Below, one piece after another: positions 57,556-64,000 of a stretch of 64,000 nucleotides of DNA. The notes beneath the pieces are model-generated. The model searched no databases. It saw nothing but the letters and a program-made list of their open reading frames with translations, and was not told where the DNA came from. The number at the start of each line of letters is the position of its first letter. Position 1 is the stretch's first letter. Origin of the DNA: Pectobacterium actinidiae (GTDB taxonomy: Bacteria; Pseudomonadota; Gammaproteobacteria; Enterobacterales; Enterobacteriaceae). Location of the stretch: assembly GCF_000803315.1 (NCBI RefSeq), contig NZ_JRMH01000001.1:2976001-3040000 (forward strand), written 5' to 3'. The position numbers and the translations under genes are program-made.

Positions 57556-59388
57556 TCAGAACGGATATAGCCACGGCACCATCACCACGCTGACCAACAT
57601 CACCAGAACGGTAAAGGGGACGCCAACGCGCACAAAGTCCCCGAATTTATACCCACCCGGCCCCAATACCAGCGTATTCACGGGTGATGACACCGGTGTC
57701 ATAAATGCAGCAGATGCCGCCACGGCGATGATCATTGCAAAAGGATAAGGTGACACGCCCATCTGTTTCGCTGCGGCAATCGCAATGGGTGCCATCAGCA
57801 CCGCCGTCGCCGTGTTGGAAATAAACAGGCCAATCACGGCACACAGCACAAACAAGCACACCAGCATCACATGCGGCCCGGCGTTCCCAGCGACATCCAT
57901 CAACCCTTTAACGATCAGCGCCACACCGCCCGTTTGTTGCAACGCTAGCGCAAACGGCATCATCCCGACGATAAGAATAATGCTCGGCCAGTGAATAGCC
58001 CGATAAGCGCTTTCCATGTCGATACAGCGGAACTTGCCCATCAGCAAACAAGCAATCAGCGCAGCAACCGCATTCGGTATTTCATCCGTCAGCATCATCG
58101 CCACCATCAGCGCCAGACAAAACAGCGCGTGTGGCGCCTGACTCACTGAGGGTGCAACGTCATCCACTTCAGCAGGGAGATTAAGCAACAGGAAGTCGTT
58201 TTTCTGCGTGTGCAGTTGTCGAATCATGCGCCAATCGCCCATCACCAGCAGAATGTCACCGAGCTGGAGCGGCTCATCAGCCAGAATACCTTCCATCGCT
58301 TCACCTGACCGGCGAATCCCCACGACACTCAGACCGTAGCGGCTTCGGAAACCGACGTCATACAGCGTTTTCCCCAGCAGCTCGGAATCGGGAATCAAAG
58401 AGACTTCGGCCATTCCCACATCACGCGCCTGCTCAGAGAAATATTCACCGCGCAGCACCATCGGTTCAAGCCGCTGCGCGGTGCAAAATTCGCGTAAATC
58501 CACCTCAGACGCCGACATGTCGATCAGTAAGACATCATTCAGGCGAAGTTCAGTATTGCCCGCCACGCTGATCATCACGCGGCGAAATTTACGCCAGCGC
58601 TCAATCCCGACCACGTTCGCCCCAAAGCGCTGACGCAGGCGTAAATCATCCAGACGGTGGCCGATAAAAGGCGATCCTGGCCGAATCGCCAGCCGACGCG
58701 CCCTCCCCGTCAATCGGTAATCACGAATCAGATCGCGAAACGTTCTTCTCTTCCACATCTCTTTTGCCGTTGCCGTCTCAGCGTCGCCAAGCCAGTAACG
58801 CGCCACCATCATATACGCCACGCCCAACAGCAATACCACTATCCCTATCGGCGTCACGCTAAAAAATCCAAAACCCGCAACACCTTCACGCATCAGCTCG
58901 CTGCTCACCACCATATTCGGCGGCGTGGCGACCAACGTCATCATGCCGCTAATCAATCCGGCAAAACTCAGCGGCATCATCAACCTTCCGGGAGAAACTT
59001 TCATCCGGGCGGAAACACTCAGCACGACGGGAATAAAAATCGCAACAACGCCAGTGGAGCTCATGAAAGCCCCCAGCAGCGCAACGGTGACCATCAGTAA
59101 GATCAGCATCTTCATCTCACTGCTGCCCGCCACGCGAACCAGCCAATCACCAACCTGGTAGGCAACACCGGTACGAACCAACCCCTCACCAATCACAAAC
59201 AGGGCTGCAATCAATATCACGTTAGGATCGCTGAACCCTACCAACGCTTCAGATAGCGTCAGCGTACCGCTCAGTACAAACGCGATGATGACCAACAGCG
59301 CGACGACGTCCATGCGTAATTTATTGGTGGTAAACAACACAATGGCGATCAGCAACAGGGATAACACCCAGAGAAGTTCGCTATTCAA
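57556..59388 (-). CDS. yfbS: Divalent-anion transporter-like protein with TrkA-C domains (YfbS family)
   Basis: Inner-membrane protein with 610 residues, exactly the E. coli YfbS length when begun at TTG 59388. This start has AGGGGA six bases away and aligns with E. coli MNGELIWVL. About 11 spans in two halves surround a cytoplasmic pair of TrkA-C (RCK-C) domains (residues ~205-390), an arrangement of the SLC13/CitT-like superfamily. [18 protein letters not shown] and [18 protein letters not shown] are the repeated transport motifs. The substrate is unproven. It converges with yfbR. Confidence 0.9.
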   Translation of the reverse strand: MNSELLWVLSLLLIAIVLFTTNKLRMDVVALLVIIAFVLSGTLTLSEALVGFSDPNVILIAALFVIGEGLVRTGVAYQVGDWLVRVAGSSEMKMLILLMVTVALLGAFMSSTGVVAIFIPVVLSVSARMKVSPGRLMMPLSFAGLISGMMTLVATPPNMVVSSELMREGVAGFGFFSVTPIGIVVLLLGVAYMMVARYWLGDAETATAKEMWKRRTFRDLIRDYRLTGRARRLAIRPGSPFIGHRLDDLRLRQRFGANVVGIERWRKFRRVMISVAGNTELRLNDVLLIDMSASEVDLREFCTAQRLEPMVLRGEYFSEQARDVGMAEVSLIPDSELLGKTLYDVGFRSRYGLSVVGIRRSGEAMEGILADEPLQLGDILLVMGDWRMIRQLHTQKNDFLLLNLPAEVDDVAPSVSQAPHALFCLALMVAMMLTDEIPNAVAALIACLLMGKFRCIDMESAYRAIHWPSIILIVGMMPFALALQQTGGVALIVKGLMDVAGNAGPHVMLVCLFVLCAVIGLFISNTATAVLMAPIAIAAAKQMGVSPYPFAMIIAVAASAAFMTPVSSPVNTLVLGPGGYKFGDFVRVGVPFTVLVMLVSVVMVPWLYPF

Positions 59389-59440
59389 AACGTTTCCCCT
59401 GACAGAAAAATGCATGTTGAGAGGTAGTGGTTCAGCATGC

Positions 59441-59515
59441 CATAAAAAATGCAGGAGCATTTTTCAACACCGCACAGCGGTGACCCAAAGGGTGGCAGAC
59501 AGGGATAGTCTGCCA
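59441..59515. repeat. Structured intergenic repeat, copy 2 (next to yfbT)
   Basis: Same ordered blocks as 38141-38214 (CATAAAAAA, GCAGGAG, TTTTTCAAC, CCAAAGGGTG). Its hairpin is ACCGC-ACA-GCGGT. As in copy 1 it directly abuts an intrinsic terminator of the minus-strand gene. Confidence 0.7.
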
Positions 59516-59541
59516 TAAAAAAACCTCGCGGATGCGAGGTC
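59516..59541 (-). terminator. Intrinsic terminator of yfbT
   Basis: On the minus strand ACCTCGC-ATCC-GCGAGGT is followed by TTTTTT, 44 bases past the yfbT stop. Confidence 0.88.
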
Positions 59542-59584
59542 TGATCATCTTTAGTCACAGTTTTGTCATTATGTTACAGGCGAC

Positions 59585-60241
59585 CTACTGGCGCAGAAGC
59601 ACCTTAGCGCCGTTCGGCAATGGTTCTATTTCTATCTGCTCCAGCGAATCCAGAATCAGATCGACCTGATCCAACTTCGGCGTATCCACGGGTGCCTTCA
59701 CCGCAATGACCTTGCAGCCAGCCGCCAGACCCGATAACACGCCCGCGGGTGCATCCTCAACAACCACACACTCTTCCGGTTTCAGTCCTAACTGCTGTGC
59801 GCCAAGTAAATAGGCATCGGGAGCAGGTTTACCTTTAGCAACCTGTTCCGCTGTAATAAAGGCACGAGGAGCAGGCAGTTCCCCGCGGTGATGACGTGCG
59901 CTGGCAATCGGCACCGTGCCAGATGTCACAATCGCCCAGGGAATATCCAGTGCATCCAAACGATCCAACAGCGCCTTCGCCCCAGGCATGGCAACAATAC
60001 CCTGCGTATCAGATGCTTCTGTTTTCTCCAGCGCATCAAACTCTTGTTGAATCGTTTCTTCGCTTTGCCCTTGAAGAAAATGACGCAGGGAGGTGATTGC
60101 CTGCTTGCCATGAATAAAATCCAGCACTTCCTGTGGTTCAATATCGTGATCTTTTGCCCAGTTAATCCACGCACGTTCTACAGCAGGCAGTGAATCAACC
60201 AGCGTACCATCGAGGTCGAACAGAAAACCTTTACACTCCAC
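59585..60241 (-). CDS. yfbT: HAD-family sugar phosphatase YfbT (HxpA)
   Basis: Hexitol/sugar-phosphate phosphatase of the HAD superfamily, 218 aa. The nucleophile motif is FLFDLDGTLVDSLPAVE, motif II VTSGT, the lysine in KGKPAPDAYLLGA and motif IV VVEDAPAGVLSG. A GTG start at 60241 (VECKGFLFD) is chosen because AAGGGG lies 6 bases upstream and E. coli YfbT begins M-R-CKGFLFD; ATG 60259, which lacks a ribosome site, would add 6 residues. It follows yfbU by about 20 bases. Confidence 0.92.
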   Translation of the reverse strand: MECKGFLFDLDGTLVDSLPAVERAWINWAKDHDIEPQEVLDFIHGKQAITSLRHFLQGQSEETIQQEFDALEKTEASDTQGIVAMPGAKALLDRLDALDIPWAIVTSGTVPIASARHHRGELPAPRAFITAEQVAKGKPAPDAYLLGAQQLGLKPEECVVVEDAPAGVLSGLAAGCKVIAVKAPVDTPKLDQVDLILDSLEQIEIEPLPNGAKVLLRQ

Positions 60242-60262
60242 AGAAAGCCCCTTTTTCATTAA

Positions 60263-60757
60263 TCAGGCGTTGATGATCTGTGCGATCTCAACCGCACTCA
60301 AGTGATACTGGCGCGGGCAAGATTGCCAGACAGCCAGCATTCTGTTGTATTTTTCCCACATTTTTGTCTGAGCGTTAAACCCATGTGTGCCCGCATCAAA
60401 ATGAGGATAGCGACCTTCCACATGTACCATGAAGCGTACAAAACCGAGGTAGCGTGCTTCCGTTGCGGCATCAAAGCCCAGGAAAGTCAGGCGACGCTCG
60501 TCCAAATCCTGCTTATCTTTCAAATTGGTCCACGACACCTGCAAGGCATGATGCATTTCCATGATGTTAATAATCGAGCGGCACACCTCTTCGGTAAGCT
60601 CACCAAACTCACGATCCAGTTCGCGCATCTGCAAACCATAACCACGCTCGATAATCGTTTGTAACCGGCGATAGCGCTCGGCGTTATCAGGATCGAGCAT
60701 CGTCATCATTTTATATTGATTTGAAAGGATCAATCTCTGGGCATTTGTCATTTCCAT
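60263..60757 (-). CDS. yfbU: YfbU family protein
   Basis: 164-aa helical cytoplasmic protein, the same length as E. coli YfbU and nearly the same sequence ([40 protein letters not shown]). Function is not established; E. coli overexpression work has tied it loosely to cell death. AGGAGAG precedes ATG 60757, so an 11-residue upstream extension is rejected. Probably co-transcribed with yfbT. Confidence 0.93.
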   Translation of the reverse strand: MEMTNAQRLILSNQYKMMTMLDPDNAERYRRLQTIIERGYGLQMRELDREFGELTEEVCRSIINIMEMHHALQVSWTNLKDKQDLDERRLTFLGFDAATEARYLGFVRFMVHVEGRYPHFDAGTHGFNAQTKMWEKYNRMLAVWQSCPRQYHLSAVEIAQIINA

Positions 60758-60924
60758 GGTGCTCTCCTGAACCTCTTTGGTGTAAGCCAATATCGCTAAA
60801 TAGGTATTGTCCTCAGAATCGCATACTGAATCGTGTCACGGTAGCGGTAGCCACCGCTTCTTTGATTTGAAACAGGGGAAAGAAAAAAATAGCCACCAAC
60901 ACGCACACAGCAGCCTGACGCCGA

Positions 60925-61380
60925 TCACAAATCATCCAGGAAGGTTTTATCAAGCTGGTTAAACGCACGCTTCAGCACATCCGCTAGCGTTTGGTAAGTT
61001 GGCGCTTCTTCTAATGGCGCTAGTGCCTGACCTGACTCCAATAACTTATGGCGAATCTCATGGAACCACTGTGCTAGCGTCGGCGGTAAAGGCGTCACAG
61101 AACGGCGACCCAGCCACCAGAGCCCCTGCAACGGCAGGCTACAGGCAAACAGCGCGGTCGCAATGGCGGGGCCAAGCTGGCCACCGAGCGCAATCTGCCA
61201 CGTTAAGGTAAACACCGCTAGCGGCGGCATGACGCGGATGCCAAACCGTGTCGCCCGCGCCACACGGTTTTCAGGAAATACGGGCGCCAGCCGCTTTTCT
61301 GCTGGCCACGTTTTCATATAATGCTGCCCACGTTGGAGTAGCTGTAGCCAACTGATTCTACTGTCTGGTTTCGTCGCCAT
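60925..61380 (-). CDS. yfbV: UPF0208 membrane protein YfbV
   Basis: 151-aa inner-membrane protein with two spans ([18 protein letters not shown] and [18 protein letters not shown]), the E. coli YfbV length. E. coli YfbV is reported to limit spread of the Ter macrodomain organised by MatP. Its C-terminus [20 protein letters not shown] is almost identical. It is divergent from ackA, as in E. coli. ATG 61380 is preferred over GTG 61386. Confidence 0.92.
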   Translation of the reverse strand: MATKPDSRISWLQLLQRGQHYMKTWPAEKRLAPVFPENRVARATRFGIRVMPPLAVFTLTWQIALGGQLGPAIATALFACSLPLQGLWWLGRRSVTPLPPTLAQWFHEIRHKLLESGQALAPLEEAPTYQTLADVLKRAFNQLDKTFLDDL

Positions 61381-61821
61381 AGCCACACCTCAACTTTACA
61401 GATAAAAAATAAAACTTTTGCACAAATCAACAACTCAAGTTGATAAGGTTAAAATATATTTTGTGTTTAGCCTACGCTATCGGTATCCTAGATCGGCCTT
61501 TTGGCCGCTGTATACCTAAAGTAGTATGACTACACGCAAGGAGTATAATTCCCTTTGCGACATAAGCGCAGCCAACGGCCATAACGCGGTTATCCATCGC
61601 TTTAAAGCTGCGGTTTACATCCGGTCGATGTCACGTTGTTGTAGAGATTAGTTATATCGATTATCCGATATAACCTACATCATAATGTCGACCCTATTTC
61701 ATCATCGTGTCTGGTGTATCACACCAAGGTATGATGTTAATCATAAATGCCAGCAGCGGTATGCGATATGCTATGCCCTGTGTGACATTTTTTTAACCAT
61801 GTATAACAAGTAGGTACTTCC
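61381..61821 (+). promoter_or_regulatory. yfbV-ackA intergenic region with dyad
   Basis: About 440 bases containing the ackA promoter(s). A near-perfect dyad GTTATATCG (61651-61659) / CGATATAAC (61666-61674) lies about 150 bases upstream of ackA and could be an operator. A CG-rich mini-hairpin GGCCTTTTGGCC is near 61495. No gene is seen. Confidence 0.5.
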
Positions 61822-63024
61822 ATGTCGAGTAAGTTAGTACTGGTTCTTAACTGCGGTAGTTCATCCCTGAAATTCGCGATCATCGATGCGATTAACGGAG
61901 AAGAGTACCTGTCTGGTTTAGCCGAGTGTTTCAACCTGCCTGAAGCCCGTATCAAATGGAAAATGGACGGCAGTAAACAAGACGCCGAACTGGGTGCCGG
62001 TGCAGCTCACAGCGAAGCGCTGAACTTCATCGTCAATACCATTCTGTCTCAGAAACCGGAGCTGTCAGCTCAACTGGTTGCTATTGGTCACCGTATCGTT
62101 CACGGCGGTGAGAAGTTCACCCAATCCGCGATCATCACTGATGATGTTCTTCAGGGTATCAAAGATTCCGTGCCTTTTGCACCTCTGCACAACCCGGCGC
62201 ACCTTATCGGTATCGACGAAGCACTGAAATCGTTCCCGCACCTGGCTGATAAGAACGTCGCTGTTTTCGACACCGCGTTCCACCAGACGATGCCGGAAGA
62301 ATCCTACCTTTATGCACTGCCGTACAAACTGTATAAAGAAAACCACATCCGTCGCTACGGCTTCCACGGCACCAGCCACTACTTTGTTTCTCGTGAAGCC
62401 GCCAAAGTGCTGAACAAACCAGTAGAAGAGCTGAACGTAATCACTTGCCATCTGGGCAACGGTGGTTCCGTTACTGCAATCCGTAATGGCGAATGCGTTG
62501 ACACCTCAATGGGTCTGACCCCGCTGGAAGGTCTGGTGATGGGTACGCGCTGCGGCGATATCGACCCGGCTGTGATTTTCCACCTGCACGATGCACTGGG
62601 CATGAGCGTTGAGCGCATCAACACCCTGCTGACCAAAGAATCCGGTCTGCAAGGTCTGACTGAAGTGACCAGCGACTGCCGCTACGTTGAAGATAACTAC
62701 GAGACGAAAGCAGACGCTAAACGTGCAATGGACGTTTATTGCCACCGTCTGGCTAAGTACATTGGTTCCTATGCGGCACTGATGGAAGGTCGTCTGGATG
62801 CGGTGATCTTCACGGGTGGTATCGGTGAAAATGCGGCAATGGTTCGCGAGCTGTCACTGAAAAAACTGGGTCTGCTGGGCTTTGACGTCGATCACGAACG
62901 CAATCTGGCTGCACGCTTCGGTAAAAGTGGCAACATCGCTAAAGATGGCACCCGCGCGGCGCTGGTTATCCCGACCAATGAAGAGTTGGTCATCGCCGAA
63001 GACGCTTACCGTCTGACCGCGTAA
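61822..63024 (+). CDS. ackA: Acetate kinase
   Basis: Cytoplasmic enzyme interconverting acetyl phosphate plus ADP and acetate plus ATP, 400 aa. Signatures: [16 protein letters not shown] at the N-terminus (phosphate-binding), [10 protein letters not shown], and [33 protein letters not shown] near residue 330. First gene of ackA-pta, which together handle acetate overflow and acetyl-phosphate level. A strong hairpin with T-run separates it from pta. Confidence 0.96.
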   Translation: MSSKLVLVLNCGSSSLKFAIIDAINGEEYLSGLAECFNLPEARIKWKMDGSKQDAELGAGAAHSEALNFIVNTILSQKPELSAQLVAIGHRIVHGGEKFTQSAIITDDVLQGIKDSVPFAPLHNPAHLIGIDEALKSFPHLADKNVAVFDTAFHQTMPEESYLYALPYKLYKENHIRRYGFHGTSHYFVSREAAKVLNKPVEELNVITCHLGNGGSVTAIRNGECVDTSMGLTPLEGLVMGTRCGDIDPAVIFHLHDALGMSVERINTLLTKESGLQGLTEVTSDCRYVEDNYETKADAKRAMDVYCHRLAKYIGSYAALMEGRLDAVIFTGGIGENAAMVRELSLKKLGLLGFDVDHERNLAARFGKSGNIAKDGTRAALVIPTNEELVIAEDAYRLTA

Positions 63025-63038
63025 AACACGTAACTCCC

Positions 63039-63072
63039 AACACCGTCAGCCAAGGCTGACGGTGTTGTTTTT
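63039..63072 (+). terminator. Intrinsic terminator/attenuator between ackA and pta
   Basis: AACACCGTCAGCC-AA-GGCTGACGGTGTT is a perfect 13-bp stem followed by GTTTTTG, 14 bases after the ackA stop. It would end most ackA transcripts before pta. Confidence 0.88.
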
Positions 63073-63103
63073 GACTAACGAGCAACCGTAAAGAGGTTCG
63101 GCC

Positions 63104-64000
63104 GTGTCCCGTATAATCATGTTGATCCCCACTGGCACCAGCGTTGGTCTGACAAGCGTCAGCCTGGGTGTCATCCGTTCCATGGAACAGAAAGGCGTCC
63201 GCCTGAGCGTGTTCAAACCTATTGCCCAGCCGCGTAGTGGCGACAATACGCCAGATCAAACGACCACCATTATTCGTGCCAATTCCGCCATCAACGCCGC
63301 CGAGCCACTGGCGATGAGCCGCGTTGAAGCCCTGCTGAGCTCCAACCAGCAAGACGTGCTGATGGAAGAAATCATCGCGCGCTACCACGAAAACACCAAA
63401 GACGCAGAAGTCGTTCTGGTTGAAGGCCTGGTTCCTACCCGTAAGCACCAGTTTGCTAACGCGTTGAACTATGAAATCGCCAAAACGCTGAACGCAGAAA
63501 TCGTCTTCGTACTGGCGCTGGGTAACGATTCCCCGGCACAGCTGAAAGACCGTATCGAACTGGCGCGTTCCAGCTTCGGCGGCAGCAAAAACAAAAACAT
63601 CACTGGCGTGATCATCAACAAACTGAATGCGCCAGTAGACGACCAGGGCCGTACTCGCCCTGACCTGTCTGAAATCTTCGATGACTCCACGAAAGCCAGC
63701 GTTGCCAACATTGATCCGAAGCAGCTGTTCGCTAACAGCCCGCTGCCGGTTCTGGGCTGTATCCCGTGGAGCTTTGACCTGATAGCTACGCGCGCCATCG
63801 ATATGGCGAATCACCTGAATGCGCGTATCATCAACGAAGGCGACATTCAGACGCGCCGCGTTAAGTCTGTCACTTTCTGCGCACGCAGCATCCCTCACAT
63901 GCTGGAGCATTTCCGTCCAGGTTCACTGCTGGTGACCTCCGCTGACCGTCCTGATGTTCTGGTTGCTGCCTGTTTGGCTGCCATGAATGGCGTGGAAATC
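63104..64000 (+). CDS. pta: Phosphate acetyltransferase, 5' part
   Basis: Converts acetyl-CoA to acetyl phosphate, partner of AckA. The GTG start at 63104 ([19 protein letters not shown] follows) aligns with E. coli MSRIIMLIP. 299 codons are in the window, covering the N-terminal P-loop-like (BioD-like) domain and the start of the DRTGG domain ([20 protein letters not shown]); the catalytic PTA domain lies beyond the edge. E. coli Pta has 714 residues. Confidence 0.95.
   Translation, partial: MSRIIMLIPTGTSVGLTSVSLGVIRSMEQKGVRLSVFKPIAQPRSGDNTPDQTTTIIRANSAINAAEPLAMSRVEALLSSNQQDVLMEEIIARYHENTKDAEVVLVEGLVPTRKHQFANALNYEIAKTLNAEIVFVLALGNDSPAQLKDRIELARSSFGGSKNKNITGVIINKLNAPVDDQGRTRPDLSEIFDDSTKASVANIDPKQLFANSPLPVLGCIPWSFDLIATRAIDMANHLNARIINEGDIQTRRVKSVTFCARSIPHMLEHFRPGSLLVTSADRPDVLVAACLAAMNGVEI

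Noticed and set aside
59389..59460. 24-residue longer start for YfbS (from 59460)
   Set aside because: TTG 59388 has a good ribosome site and gives the 610-residue family length.
1..64000. CRISPR arrays, tRNA or rRNA genes, prophage or integrase genes
   Set aside because: No regularly spaced repeats, cloverleaf sequences or phage-type genes were recognised anywhere in the window.

Overview
The window reads as a stretch of an enterobacterial chromosome, most probably a soft-rot Pectobacteriaceae (Pectobacterium-like). The nuo operon, lrhA/hexA, alaA, yfbR-S-T-U-V and ackA-pta stand in the order known from Enterobacterales and their proteins look very close to the E. coli ones. The LysR gene next to nuo looks like the HexA/LrhA/PecT regulator of soft-rot bacteria. 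The assimilatory nitrate cluster and the haem-degradation genes are accessory relative to E. coli K-12. The species name is inference; no database search was possible.

Layout. 1-3.7 kb: a ribose-type (CUT2) sugar ABC importer (permease cut by the window edge, ATPase, binding protein), divergent from acireductone dioxygenase mtnD. 3.8-5.4 kb: yehS and an Rpn-family nuclease gene that appears to contain an in-frame second gene (RpnS type). 5.5-18.5 kb: a complete nitrate/nitrite assimilation system, nasF-nasE-nasD-(nasC::nirB::nirD fusion)-nasA-cobA. It is preceded by a sigma-54 promoter and a leader with two ANTAR-type hexaloop hairpins and an intrinsic terminator; the antiterminator gene nasR lies upstream. 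18.6-19.1 kb: a decayed chemoreceptor. 19.6-23.3 kb: a cytochrome bd oxidase operon cydA-cydB-cydX followed by two DUF202 (YidH/YidG-like) genes. 23.4-28.4 kb: fdhE, a YdcR-like MocR regulator, a class I glutamine amidotransferase, ylaC. 27.8-30.3 kb: Fur-box-headed chuW-chuX-chuY for anaerobic haem breakdown. 30.6-33.8 kb: ABC-F gene ybiT, a PhzF-family enzyme and a GNAT acetyltransferase. 33.9-37.6 kb: a CRP-flanked 32-residue ORF with its own terminator, then treB-treC. 37.7 kb: elaB. 38.3-53.5 kb: the 13-gene nuo operon (complex I, nuoC and nuoD fused). 54-61.4 kb: lrhA/hexA, alaA, yfbR, yfbS, yfbT, yfbU, yfbV. 61.8-64 kb: ackA and the 5' part of pta.

How it fits together. Much of the window is electron flow and carbon or nitrogen adaptation. 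NADH enters through Nuo and oxygen is reduced by the bd oxidase. Acetate overflow runs through AckA-Pta and trehalose enters through TreB/TreC. Nitrate is imported, reduced to nitrite by NasA and to ammonium by the siroheme-dependent NirBD module; CobA supplies the siroheme precursor in the same operon. Nas control is readable from the DNA: a -24/-12 promoter (nitrogen limitation) followed by nitrate-dependent antitermination by NasR.

The observations most worth checking are the gene-within-gene in the Rpn nuclease, the tandem hexaloop antiterminator, the NasC-NirB-NirD fusion with traces of a former gene junction, the CRP-associated small ORF ahead of treBC, and two families of structured intergenic repeats.
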